Below, piece by piece: positions 25,759 through 36,534 of a stretch of 64,000 bases of DNA (positions are counted from its first letter, which is position 1; every line of letters begins with the position of its first letter). Made by a program: the position numbers and the translations under genes. The notes beneath the pieces are model-generated. The model did no database searches, had not been told where the DNA came from, and saw only the letters and a list, made by a program, of their open reading frames with translations. The stretch comes from JBBROS01 sp038229135 (GTDB lineage Bacteria > Pseudomonadota > Alphaproteobacteria > Acetobacterales > Acetobacteraceae). Where the stretch lies: assembly GCA_038229135.1 (NCBI GenBank), contig JBBROS010000015.1, positions 1 to 64,000 on the forward strand, in the 5' to 3' direction.

Positions 25759-26679
25759 CTAATGGTGCGAGTGCATCACCTTGCCCGGGACCGGGACCTC
25801 GACGGTCTGGATGGTGCCGGTGTCGGCTTCGGTGATGTAGAGGGTTCGGTTCTCGGGGCCGCCGAAGGCGAGGTTGGTCATGTGGTGGCCGGTTGCGGCC
25901 TCGATCAGGTGGGTCGGGATGCCGTCCGAGTTGAAGCGCCAGATGCCCATGCCGAGATGCGCGACGTACAGGCCGTCCTCGGCGTCGATCGCCATGCCGT
26001 CCGGGCCGCCATGGCCGCCCGAGAGCTGCAGGTAGGTGCCGACCTTGGACACCGAGCCGTCGAGCATGATCGGCGCGCGCCACACCGCGTTCTGCCGGGT
26101 GACGGCGACGAAGAGGCGGTTCTCCTTGCCGTTCAGCACGATGCCGTTGGGGCTGGGGACGTTGCTCAGCAGCAGGTCGAGCTTGGCGGTGCTGGGCACG
26201 TAGCGGAACACGCGGCCGGTCCAGTCATGGATGCCGGTCTGGCCCTGGTCGGTGAAGTAGCAATCCCCGTTGGCGGCGAAGATGAGGTCGTTGAGGCCCT
26301 TGAAGCTCTCGCTGTTGCGGCTGCCGAGGACGGTGGTGAGGGTGCCGCGCACCGGGTCCAGCTCGAGCAGGCCCTTCTTGTAGCAGCAGATGTAGAAGCG
26401 GCCTTCCTTGGTGATCTTGAGGCCGTTGGGCCAGCCGTCGTATTGGCACACGAGCTCGCAATTGCCCTTGGGGTCGAGGCGGAAGATGCGGCCAAAGGGG
26501 ATGTCGACGAACCAGAGGTTGCCCTCGCGGTCGAAGGAGGGGCCCTCGAGGAAGCTGTCGACTTCCTGCCCGAGGCGGTTCGGCTCCGCCCAGTCCGAGC
26601 GCGCCACGTTGCGGAACTTCTCGGGCAGGCTGAGGTGGACGGTCGTGCGGAGGCGGGTCGGGGGCTCGAACCAGAACAT
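25759..26679 (-). CDS. SMP-30/gluconolactonase-family protein
   Basis: 306 residues without a signal peptide. Six-bladed beta-propeller repeats: LEGPSFDREGNLWFVDIP near 44-61, NDLIFAANGDCYFTD, SPNGIVLNGKENRLFVA and GGPDGMAIDAEDGLYVA. Metal ligands are expected at E45, the Asn of SPNG and the Asp of GPDG. Family members hydrolyse sugar or other lactones using a divalent cation. It is the last gene of the minus-strand importer operon, 28 bases after the DppC-like gene, so the imported ligand may be converted to a lactone. Confidence 0.88.
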   Translation of the reverse strand: MFWFEPPTRLRTTVHLSLPEKFRNVARSDWAEPNRLGQEVDSFLEGPSFDREGNLWFVDIPFGRIFRLDPKGNCELVCQYDGWPNGLKITKEGRFYICCYKKGLLELDPVRGTLTTVLGSRNSESFKGLNDLIFAANGDCYFTDQGQTGIHDWTGRVFRYVPSTAKLDLLLSNVPSPNGIVLNGKENRLFVAVTRQNAVWRAPIMLDGSVSKVGTYLQLSGGHGGPDGMAIDAEDGLYVAHLGMGIWRFNSDGIPTHLIEAATGHHMTNLAFGGPENRTLYITEADTGTIQTVEVPVPGKVMHSHH

Positions 26680-26707
26680 GCGTTGAAATCCTCTCGGTTG
26701 GGGAAGG

Positions 26708-27556
26708 TCAGGCCCGGAGCTTGGGGTCGAGCCAGTCGCGGAGGCTGTCGCCCAGGAAGTTGAAGGCGAACACGGCGATGGAGATGGCGAGGCCCGGGAA
26801 GGCGATGATCCAGGGGGCCTCGCGGTAGAAATCGGCGGCGTTGCCCGAGAGCATGAGGCCCCAGGCGGGCGTGGGCTCCGCCACGCCGAGGCCGAGGAAG
26901 CTGAGCGCCGCCTCGAGCAGGATGGCCTGGGCGATGAAGGCCGTGAGCAGGATCATGAAGGGTGCGACCACGTTGGGCGCGATGTGGCGAAGGATGATGC
27001 GCGCGTCGCTGAAGCCGGAGCTGCGGGCGGCGTCGATGTAGGGCAGCGTGCGGATGGTGAGTGCGGACGAGCGGATGACGCGCGCCACGTTCGGCATGAT
27101 GGGGAGTGCGATGGCGATGGCGAGGTTGACGTCGATGCCGGCGACGACGTTGCGGCCCAGCATGGAGAGGGTGATCAGCGCGAGGAAGATCAGGGGAAAA
27201 CTCAGCATGGTATCGACGATGCGTTGGATGACGGCGTCGATGGCGCCGCCGTAATAGGCCGACGCGATGCCGGCCAGGGCGCCCACGGTGCAGCCGAGCA
27301 TGGAGGCGAGGAAGCCCATGGCAAGTGCGGTGCGGGCGCCGTAGATGATGCGGCTCAGGATGTCCCGCCCGAAGCCGTCCGTGCCGAGCCAGTGGCCGGG
27401 GCCGGGGGCGGCGAGCATGTCGGCGAAGTTGATCTCGAGCGGGTCATAGGGCGCCACGCGCTCGGCGAAGACGCCGGCGAGCAGCATGGCGAGGATCACG
27501 AGGGCCGCGGCGGCGCCGAGCTTCTGCTCGCGGAGGAAGGTGAGGAGGGTTTTCAT
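26708..27556 (-). CDS. Dipeptide-type ABC permease (DppC-like)
   Basis: 282 residues. The N-terminal helix LGAAAALVILAMLLAGVF is followed by HWLGTDGFGRDILSRIIYGAR and EAA loop YIDAARSSGFSDARI, with terminal FLGDSLRDWLDPKLRA. It pairs with the DppB-like protein at 27690-28643; a REP-B pair sits between the two genes, so translation is not coupled here. Confidence 0.92.
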   Translation of the reverse strand: MKTLLTFLREQKLGAAAALVILAMLLAGVFAERVAPYDPLEINFADMLAAPGPGHWLGTDGFGRDILSRIIYGARTALAMGFLASMLGCTVGALAGIASAYYGGAIDAVIQRIVDTMLSFPLIFLALITLSMLGRNVVAGIDVNLAIAIALPIMPNVARVIRSSALTIRTLPYIDAARSSGFSDARIILRHIAPNVVAPFMILLTAFIAQAILLEAALSFLGLGVAEPTPAWGLMLSGNAADFYREAPWIIAFPGLAISIAVFAFNFLGDSLRDWLDPKLRA

Positions 27557-27577
27557 GGGCGGGGGTCCGTGCCGTTG

Positions 27578-27672
27578 GCCACCCCTCCCCCCGGCCCCCT
27601 CCCGCATGGGGCGGGGGAGCAGGCCGGGGTTTCCCCCCTCCCCTTGCGGGTGGGGTCGGGGGAGGGGTGGCC
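27578..27672. repeat. REP-B palindromic repeat pair
   Basis: Arms CCACCCCTCCCCCCGGCCCC/CTCCCGCATGGGGCGGGGG and CCCCCTCCCCTTGCGGGTGG/GGTCGGGGGAGGGGTGG, head to head. It lies between two permease genes of one operon, an unusual place for a strong hairpin. Confidence 0.88.
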
Positions 27673-27689
27673 CAACGTGCGAACCCCGC

Positions 27690-30700
<3,011 letters not shown>

Positions 30701-30825
30701 TAGCGCCGCACCCTCGGCGCATGGCCGGTGTTCGGGCACCCCTGCATCCTGTCGTTGCCTCCCGCAATGCCCGGTCTTCGCCGTGGCCGGACCCATTCTT
30801 AGAACAGACGATCGGCGCGCGTGAT

Positions 30826-30840
30826 ATGCCGTTTCGGCAT
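30826..30840. promoter_or_regulatory. Candidate LysR-type operator between divergent operons
   Basis: Perfect inverted repeat ATGCCG-TTT-CGGCAT, which fits the T-N11-A LysR box. It lies between the fused ATPase gene (minus) and the hydratase/CoA-transferase/LysR operon (plus). The LysR protein encoded at 33119 is the obvious candidate binder; this is inference. Confidence 0.45.
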
Positions 30841-30943
30841 GACGTTCATAGCGACACGGGCTTTGCCCCGATCCGAGCCCCCCGATACGGTCCCGCGCAA
30901 TCGCCGGGTGCGCCAGATTGCCCCGGCCTCAGGGAGAGACGCC

Positions 30944-31843
30944 ATGGCTTCGTACGACCGCGCCACCAACGCGAGCTGGGACCCTTCGGCCTACAAGGAG
31001 ATCAAGGCCGAGATCATCGAGCAGGTCGCCTGGATCACCATCGACCGGCCCATCGTGCACAACGCCTTCCGCGAGCAGACGCTGGACGAGCTGATCCATG
31101 CCGTGAGCGCGACTCGCATGGACCCGACGATCGTGTGCGCCGTGATCACCGGGGCAGGGGACACGGCGTTCAGCTCGGGCGGCGACTTCCACGCCATGAT
31201 GAAGCTGAACCGGGCCAACGCGCACATGTGGAACGACCGCATGCTGGGCCTGGCCATGGCCATCCGTGGGCTGCCGATCCCGGTCATCGCGATGGTGAAC
31301 GGCTGGTGCATGGGCGGCGGGCACGAGCTGGCGCTGTGGTGCGACCTGGTCATCGCCTCCGAGGAGAGCGTGTTCGGGCAGACCGGGGCGAAGGTGGCGG
31401 CGTGCCCGACGGTTGGGGCGACGCAGTATATCCCGCGCATCATCGGCGAGCGGCTGGCGCGCGAGATGATCTTCCTGGCGCGGACCTTCACGGCGCCGGA
31501 GGCGGTGCAGATCGGGCTGATCAACAAATGCGTGCCGAAGGCGGACCTCAGGCGCGAGACGGAGGCGTGGTGCGAGCGGATCCGCGGCCATAGCTCGCAG
31601 ACGCTGCGGGCGACCAAGAAGTCGCTGAACCACGAATCTGACGAACTCTATGCCTCGTGGCAGCATGGCATGGAGCTGCTGGCCAACATCTGGGGCACCG
31701 AGGAGAGCCTGGAGGGCATGCAGGCGTTCCTGGACGGGCGGAAGCCCGACTTCCAGCAGTTCCGGCTGCGGAACAAGGCGGCGATGGACAAGTATGCCGA
31801 CGATTTCGCCAACGACCGCAACCAGGCCGTGCGGAAGACGTGA
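30944..31843 (+). CDS. Enoyl-CoA hydratase/isomerase family protein
   Basis: 299 residues. The crotonase fold shows oxyanion-hole segments FSSGGDFHAM and GWCMGGGHELAL, then GQTGAKVAACPTVGATQYIPRIIG. Overall it leans to the MenB/BadI-like branch (GGGHEL, FLARTFTA), but the diagnostic MenB aspartate region is not preserved, so no specific reaction is assigned. AGGGAGAG lies 5-6 bases before the chosen ATG; an upstream in-frame extension is rejected. It precedes a CoA transferase, suggesting beta-oxidation-like handling of an imported acid. Confidence 0.87.
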   Translation: MASYDRATNASWDPSAYKEIKAEIIEQVAWITIDRPIVHNAFREQTLDELIHAVSATRMDPTIVCAVITGAGDTAFSSGGDFHAMMKLNRANAHMWNDRMLGLAMAIRGLPIPVIAMVNGWCMGGGHELALWCDLVIASEESVFGQTGAKVAACPTVGATQYIPRIIGERLAREMIFLARTFTAPEAVQIGLINKCVPKADLRRETEAWCERIRGHSSQTLRATKKSLNHESDELYASWQHGMELLANIWGTEESLEGMQAFLDGRKPDFQQFRLRNKAAMDKYADDFANDRNQAVRKT

Positions 31844-31855
31844 ACGCCTCATCGC

Positions 31856-31943
31856 CATCGCGAGCCGCATGCGTGGCAATCCAGGGGCCGACGGGCCTGC
31901 CCTGTGCGGCCCCTGGATCGCCACGCTTCGCTCGCGATGACGG
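31856..31943. repeat. REP-A palindromic repeat pair
   Basis: CATCGCGAGCC...CGTGGCAATCCAGGGGCC, centre, GGCCCCTGGATCGCCACGC...GCTCGCGATGACGG. It fills the gap between the hydratase and CoA-transferase genes of one plus-strand operon. Confidence 0.88.
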
Positions 31944-31958
31944 TCGCGGGGCCATGTC

Positions 31959-33122
31959 GTGAGCGGGGAGGGCGCGCTGGCGGGCCTGAGGGTCCTGGAC
32001 CTGACCCGTGTGCTCGCTGGCCCCTACTGCACCATGCTGCTGGGAGACATGGGGGCCGAGGTGGTCAAGGTCGAAAGCCCGGGCGGCGACGACACGCGCG
32101 CCTGGGGGCCGCCGCATGTCGGGGGCGAGGCGGCGTATTTTCTCGGCGTGAACCGCAGCAAACGCAGCGTGGTGCTGGACCTGGCGCGGCCCGAGAACCG
32201 TGAGACGCTCGGCCGCATGATCCTGGACAGCGACGTCCTGGTGGAGAACTACAAGCTCGGCACGCTCGAGCGCTGGGGGTTCGGGCCGGCGTGGCGCGCC
32301 GAGCATGCGCCGCGGCTGATCCATTGCAGCATCACCGGGTATGGGACCACGGGGCCGAAGGCGCATCTGCCGGGCTATGATTTCGTGCTGCAGGCGGAAA
32401 GCGGGCTGATGAGCATCACGGGGCCCGAGGCGCCTGGTCAGCCGGGCGGTCCGGTGAAGCACGGGGTGGCGATCGTGGATCTGGCCACCGGGCTGTTCGC
32501 GTCGAACGCCATCCTGGGCGCGCTGCAGGCGCGGCACCGCACCGGGCGGGGGCAGACCGTGGAAGTGTCGTTGTTCGAGACGGGGGTGGCGATGCTCGCC
32601 AACGTGGCTGCGAACCACCTCGCCTCCGGCCGCCCGGCGCGGCGCTTCGGCAACGGGCACCCGAACATCGTGCCCTACCGCACCTTCGCCACGGCCGATG
32701 GCGAGCTTGCGCTGGCGGTGGGCAACGACGCGCAGTTCGCCCGCCTTGCCGCCGTGCTGGGGGAGCCGGGCTGGGGCACGGACCCCCGTTTCGCAACCAA
32801 TGCCGCGCGTGTGGAGCATCGGGAGACGGTGGACGCCATGGTGGCCGGGCCGCTCGCAGCACGGGGCACGGCCGAGTGGGTCGAGGCCCTGCGCGCCGAC
32901 GGCATCCCGTGCGGCGCGGTGAACCAGGTGCACGAGGCGCTGGCCGATCCGCAGGCGGTGGCGCGGGACATGGTGGTGAGCGTGCCGCACCCGACGGCCG
33001 GGGAGCTCCGGATGCTCGGCTTCCCGATCAAGATGACGGACACGCCGCTCCGTGCGAGCCGGCCTCCGCCGCTGCTGGGCGAGCACACGGACGAGGTGCT
33101 CCGGGCGTATGTGAAGCCATGA
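31959..33122 (+). CDS. CaiB/BaiF (class III) CoA transferase
   Basis: 387 residues, GTG start. Typical family features: LRVLDLTRVLAGPYCTMLLGDMGAEVVKVE, GYDFVLQAESGLMSITG with the catalytic Asp at about 141, and NGHPNIVPYRTF. It transfers CoA between an acyl-CoA donor and a free carboxylic acid. With the upstream hydratase and downstream epimerase-like protein it suggests activation and degradation of a carboxylic acid. The stop overlaps the LysR gene start. Confidence 0.92.
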   Translation: MSGEGALAGLRVLDLTRVLAGPYCTMLLGDMGAEVVKVESPGGDDTRAWGPPHVGGEAAYFLGVNRSKRSVVLDLARPENRETLGRMILDSDVLVENYKLGTLERWGFGPAWRAEHAPRLIHCSITGYGTTGPKAHLPGYDFVLQAESGLMSITGPEAPGQPGGPVKHGVAIVDLATGLFASNAILGALQARHRTGRGQTVEVSLFETGVAMLANVAANHLASGRPARRFGNGHPNIVPYRTFATADGELALAVGNDAQFARLAAVLGEPGWGTDPRFATNAARVEHRETVDAMVAGPLAARGTAEWVEALRADGIPCGAVNQVHEALADPQAVARDMVVSVPHPTAGELRMLGFPIKMTDTPLRASRPPPLLGEHTDEVLRAYVKP

Positions 33123-34072
33123 TGGACCTGCGCTCCATCCAGTATTTCGTCCGGGTGGCGGACCTCGGCAGCCTCACGCGGGCGGCCCTGCACCTGCATG
33201 TGGCGCAGCCGGCGCTGAGCCGGCACATCAGGCGGCTCGAGGACGAGATGGGGGTGGCGCTGTTCAGCCGGTCCTCACGCGGGGTGCGGCTGACGGATTC
33301 CGGGCAGATGCTCTACGAGCATGCGCAGCGCATCCTGCGGGACGTGGAGCGCACGCGCGACGAGATCCGCGCCATGGGTGGCACGCCGTCGGGCAAGGTG
33401 GTGCTGGGCGTGCCGCCGACCTTGTGCCCGATCCTGGTGCCGCGGCTGATCGGGCGCGTGCGGCGGGAGTCGCCGGGCGTGGACCTGAAGATCGTGGAGG
33501 GGTTCAGCACGCAGCTGCAGGACTGGCTGCTGCAGGACCGGATCGACGCCGCGGTGATGACGGACACGGCGCCGAGCCGGCTCGTGGCGACGGCGAAGCT
33601 GGTCGACGAGGACATCGTGCTGGCGCAGGCCGCGGACCGTTCGTCCGGGCACCGGCCGCGGCCGCACAGCGTGAGCGGGGCCGAGCTGAGCCGAACGCCG
33701 CTGATCATGACGGACCCGCTGCGGCTCATCATCGAGCCGGCGCTGGAGCGCGCGGGCATCCGGCTGAACGTGGAGACGGAGCTGAACGCGATCGAGACCA
33801 TTCGCCTCATGGTGCATCAGCGGCTGGGGGCGACGCTGATGCCGTATTCGGTGGTGCAGGCCGATTGCCGCGCCGGGCTGCTGGAGGCGCGGGTGGTGGT
33901 GGAGCCGCAGCTGCGGCGCACGCTGGTGTATGCCACCCGGGCCAATCGCCGTCCGGCCGTGGCCCTGCAGGAGCTCGAGCGGGCGGTGCGGGCAGAGATG
34001 ATGGAGCTGGACGGCGCCGGCTCGTTCACGTGCGAGGCGCGGGTGACGAAGCTTCGGCGGGTGGCGCGGTGA
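33119..34072 (+). CDS. LysR-family transcriptional regulator
   Basis: 317 residues from the first of two consecutive ATG codons. N-terminal winged HTH: LRSIQYFVRVADLGSLTRAALHLHVAQPALSRHIRRLEDEMG in standard LysR form. The effector domain begins at GKVVLGVPPTLCPIL (NAC/CbI-like). Unusually for LysR it is co-directional with, and embedded in, its presumed target operon. It may bind the dyad at 30826. Confidence 0.92.
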   Translation: MMDLRSIQYFVRVADLGSLTRAALHLHVAQPALSRHIRRLEDEMGVALFSRSSRGVRLTDSGQMLYEHAQRILRDVERTRDEIRAMGGTPSGKVVLGVPPTLCPILVPRLIGRVRRESPGVDLKIVEGFSTQLQDWLLQDRIDAAVMTDTAPSRLVATAKLVDEDIVLAQAADRSSGHRPRPHSVSGAELSRTPLIMTDPLRLIIEPALERAGIRLNVETELNAIETIRLMVHQRLGATLMPYSVVQADCRAGLLEARVVVEPQLRRTLVYATRANRRPAVALQELERAVRAEMMELDGAGSFTCEARVTKLRRVAR

Positions 34073-34485
34073 TCGCTGGCCTGTCCCACGTGGCGATCGC
34101 GGTGCCGGACCTCGAGGCGGCCGTGGCGCGCATCCGGGCGGTGTTCGGCCTCGAGGTGGGCGCGCCGCTCGAGAACGCGGCGCAGGGGGTGCGGCTGGCC
34201 TATGTGGAGCTGGGCAACACGCGGATCGAGCTGCTGCAGCCCACCCGGCCGGGCAGCCCGCTGGCGCGGTTCCTGGAGCGCAACCCGCGGGGCGGGATCC
34301 ATCATGTGAGCCTGTCGACGCCCGACCTGGACTCGGCGCTGGCCGCTTCGGGGGTGGCGCAGGCCGGAGCCACGGGGGTGAACGTGCATGGGGAGCGGAT
34401 CGCGTTCCTGGACCCTCGGGGGCTGCTGGGGGCGCTGTTCGAATTGGAGGAGCGGGGCGCGCCGGGTCAGTTGGACGCCGGGTAG
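34069..34485 (+). CDS. Methylmalonyl-CoA epimerase-like VOC protein
   Basis: 138 residues from a GTG overlapping the LysR stop (GTGA). The vicinal-oxygen-chelate fold shows LSHVAIAVPDLEAAV, the metal-ligand candidates His of SHVAIAV, E near IELLQPT and His of GIHHVSLST, and terminal ALFELEE. Lengths and motifs fit methylmalonyl-CoA epimerase, which races 2-methylmalonyl-CoA stereochemistry; related VOC proteins act on other CoA thioesters. Its last 19 bases overlap the end of the convergent ATP-grasp-like gene. Confidence 0.82.
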   Translation: MIAGLSHVAIAVPDLEAAVARIRAVFGLEVGAPLENAAQGVRLAYVELGNTRIELLQPTRPGSPLARFLERNPRGGIHHVSLSTPDLDSALAASGVAQAGATGVNVHGERIAFLDPRGLLGALFELEERGAPGQLDAG

Positions 34486-35666
34486 CGCCGGAGCAGCCGC
34501 TGCTGCCGGAGCCAGGCGCGGGACAGGGCGACGGGGCCGGCGGGGCGGTGCCCGGTGCGGCGCATGGCGTGGCCGAGGGCGAAGAGCTCGGACTGCTTGG
34601 CGAACACGCCCCGGAACGCCGCGGCGAGGGGCAGGGCCGGATCCCAGAACTGGATCGCCTCGGACCCGGCGCCGTTCACCTCGATGATGCTGAACTCGCC
34701 CTCGAGCAGCGCGGCCAGGCTGGGGAAGCGCACGTCGAAGCGGCCGTAGTGGAAATCGCCCATGGACCGGGCGATGGCGTCGATCCGGGCGGTGAGTGCC
34801 GGCGTGATGCGAGCGGACGCGTCCTGGTAGCGCGCGCCCATCCGGAGCGAGGCGATGGTGGTGAGCGCGACGCGCTCGCCTTGGGGCAGGATGCGCTGGA
34901 AGGCCTCCTCGCCCAGGGCGGCGGCGTAGTCGGCGGCGTGCGGGCGGCATCGCGGGTCCGCGTCGACCAGGGTGGCGACGCTGCGCTCGCCGTCGCCCAT
35001 GACGCCGGGCGTGTGGCGGAGCGTGAGGGCGGCCACCCGGCCGTGCCGGGCGCCCGGCGTGCGGATGTAGAGCAGCCCGGCCTCGTTCGGTGCGGCGACG
35101 AGGCGCTGGAGGATGTAGGCGCCGCCGGGCGGCACGGCGGCGGCGTATCGTGCGAGCGCGGCATCGTCGTCCACGCGGCGGACACCGTAGCCGCACCAGC
35201 CGATGTCGGGCTTGGCGATGATCGGGTAGTCGAGCCCGGCGGCCATGCGGGCGGCGGCTGCGTCCTCCCCGGCCACGACGCGGCGCCAGGGCGCGACCCA
35301 GGGCGCGAAGGCGCTCCCGATCTGCGCCAGGCAGGCCGACTTCGACTCACCGGCGAGGCCGCCCATCTCGATCCGTGGGTTGAGGCAGGAGGGCAGCGTG
35401 AGGCTGCGGTAGCGGGCGGCGAGGAGCATCCAGTGGAGCACGAGGGGCACGCAGAGCAGGGCCTTGGGCAGGTGCTCGATGCGCAGGGGGGAGGGGGCGA
35501 CGGCCGGTGCGCTGGCGAGGGGTGCGCTGACGAGGGGTGCGCTGACGACGGGTGCGCTGATGACGTCGACGGGCGGCCGGCGCCTTGCATCGGCATCGGC
35601 GTCGGCCGAGGTCTGGGCCGAGGTCTGGGCCGCCAGACGCCGGGTCGCCAGGATTTGGGTCGCCAA
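34467..35666 (-). CDS. ATP-grasp-like protein next to Rieske oxygenase genes
   Basis: 399 residues from a TTG with GGAG about 8 bases upstream. Residues 1-60 are low-complexity with S-A-P-x-V repeats, then an amphipathic/hydrophobic stretch. From about 140 an ATP-grasp pattern appears: YPIIAKPDIGWCGYGV (nucleotide lysine), AYILQRLV, YGRFDVRF and FSIIEVNGAGSEA (metal-binding E and N). Family proteins ligate a carboxylate to an amine or thiol using ATP. The substrate is unknown. It is last in the minus-strand operon after the ferredoxin. It could prepare or trap the oxygenase substrate, but that is conjecture. Confidence 0.75.
   Translation of the reverse strand: MATQILATRRLAAQTSAQTSADADADARRRPPVDVISAPVVSAPLVSAPLASAPAVAPSPLRIEHLPKALLCVPLVLHWMLLAARYRSLTLPSCLNPRIEMGGLAGESKSACLAQIGSAFAPWVAPWRRVVAGEDAAAARMAAGLDYPIIAKPDIGWCGYGVRRVDDDAALARYAAAVPPGGAYILQRLVAAPNEAGLLYIRTPGARHGRVAALTLRHTPGVMGDGERSVATLVDADPRCRPHAADYAAALGEEAFQRILPQGERVALTTIASLRMGARYQDASARITPALTARIDAIARSMGDFHYGRFDVRFPSLAALLEGEFSIIEVNGAGSEAIQFWDPALPLAAAFRGVFAKQSELFALGHAMRRTGHRPAGPVALSRAWLRQQRLLRRYPASN
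35506..35565 (-). repeat. 15-bp tandem repeat in the ATP-grasp-like gene
   Basis: Four copies of GGTGCGCTGRCGASG-like 15-mers with one or two differences each. On the coding strand they give repeated S-A-P-x-V/L in the N-terminal tail. The unit is five codons, so slippage keeps frame. Confidence 0.85.
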
Positions 35667-35738
35667 GAACGGTCTCCTCGAAAGGGCAGGCGAGGAAACG
35701 CCGGGTACTGGGTCTCGTTCCGGACCCGTCCGGCTGCT

Positions 35739-36044
35739 TCAGCCCGTGTCGACCTCCACCCTGCCGTCCACGACCCGCACCGGATAGGTCCGCGTGGCCG
35801 TCGAGACGGGTGCTGCGGCGGCGGCACCGGTGCGGATGTCGACAAGGCCCTGGTGCAGCGGGCACTCCACGCAGGGGTCCTCCACGTAGCCGTCCGAGAG
35901 CCGGGCTGCGCCGTGCGGGCAAAGGTCGTGGAGCGCGTGGAACCCATCCCCGAGCCGGAACAGGGCGATGGGGACGCCGCCCAGCTCCAGGCCGCGGACC
36001 TCCTCGGGGGCCAGGTCGTCGGCCCCGAGCGCATCGACCCACAT
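35739..36044 (-). CDS. Rieske-type [2Fe-2S] ferredoxin
   Basis: 101 residues. Cluster ligands: C-P-H-G (LCPHGAARLSDG) and C-P-L-H (VECPLHQGLVD), spaced as in dioxygenase ferredoxins. The C-terminus YPVRVVDGRVEV is usual. It passes electrons from a reductase to the terminal oxygenase encoded upstream. Its start is 1 base after the beta-subunit gene. No reductase gene is seen nearby. Confidence 0.92.
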   Translation of the reverse strand: MWVDALGADDLAPEEVRGLELGGVPIALFRLGDGFHALHDLCPHGAARLSDGYVEDPCVECPLHQGLVDIRTGAAAAAPVSTATRTYPVRVVDGRVEVDTG

Positions 36045-36045
36045 G

Positions 36046-36534
36046 TCAGATCGGCACCGCGAGGAGGGTCTGCACGCGGGACGTGTCGTAGACGATCCGC
36101 CGCCGCTTGAAGCGCCAGCCCTCGGGCGTCCGCACCAGCCGATCCTTCGCCATCCCGGCCTGATACACGGCGCTCACCCCGGCCTGGGACGTGTTGACCA
36201 CGAGGTAGTTGGAGGTGACATCCAGCGTGTCCGCGTCCACCGCGACCCATTGCAGGCCGGAGGTGAAGTGCCGGTAGGTCGGCTTCTCGTAGATGTTGGC
36301 GTGGCGGAGCGAGAGCACCCGGTCCCGCAGCATGGCGGCGTTGTCGCAAAGCATCACCGGAGCCGGCAGCCCGGCATCCTCGTTCTCCTTCGGGATGATC
36401 TCGTAATGGCAATCCTCCACGAACAGCGCGGGCCATTCCTCGAGCCGGTCGTTGTCGAGGGCGGCGGCGTAGCGGTCGAACAGCTCGGTGATCTCGAAGC
36501 GCTGGACCATGCGCTCCATGGTGCCGGGGCTCAT
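36046..36534 (-). CDS. Aromatic-ring-hydroxylating dioxygenase, small (beta) subunit
   Basis: 162 residues, NTF2-like cone fold family: ITELFDRYAAALDNDRLEEWPALFVEDCHYEI, then YRHFTSG and GWRFKRRRIVYDT. It is structural in the alpha3beta3 oxygenase. It overlaps the alpha gene by 4 bases (ATGA) and precedes the ferredoxin gene. Confidence 0.92.
   Translation of the reverse strand: MSPGTMERMVQRFEITELFDRYAAALDNDRLEEWPALFVEDCHYEIIPKENEDAGLPAPVMLCDNAAMLRDRVLSLRHANIYEKPTYRHFTSGLQWVAVDADTLDVTSNYLVVNTSQAGVSAVYQAGMAKDRLVRTPEGWRFKRRRIVYDTSRVQTLLAVPI

Noticed and set aside
30944..31843. Assignment of the hydratase as naphthoate synthase MenB
   Set aside because: The GGGHEL region and later blocks look MenB-like, but the diagnostic aspartate segment differs and no other menaquinone genes are present.
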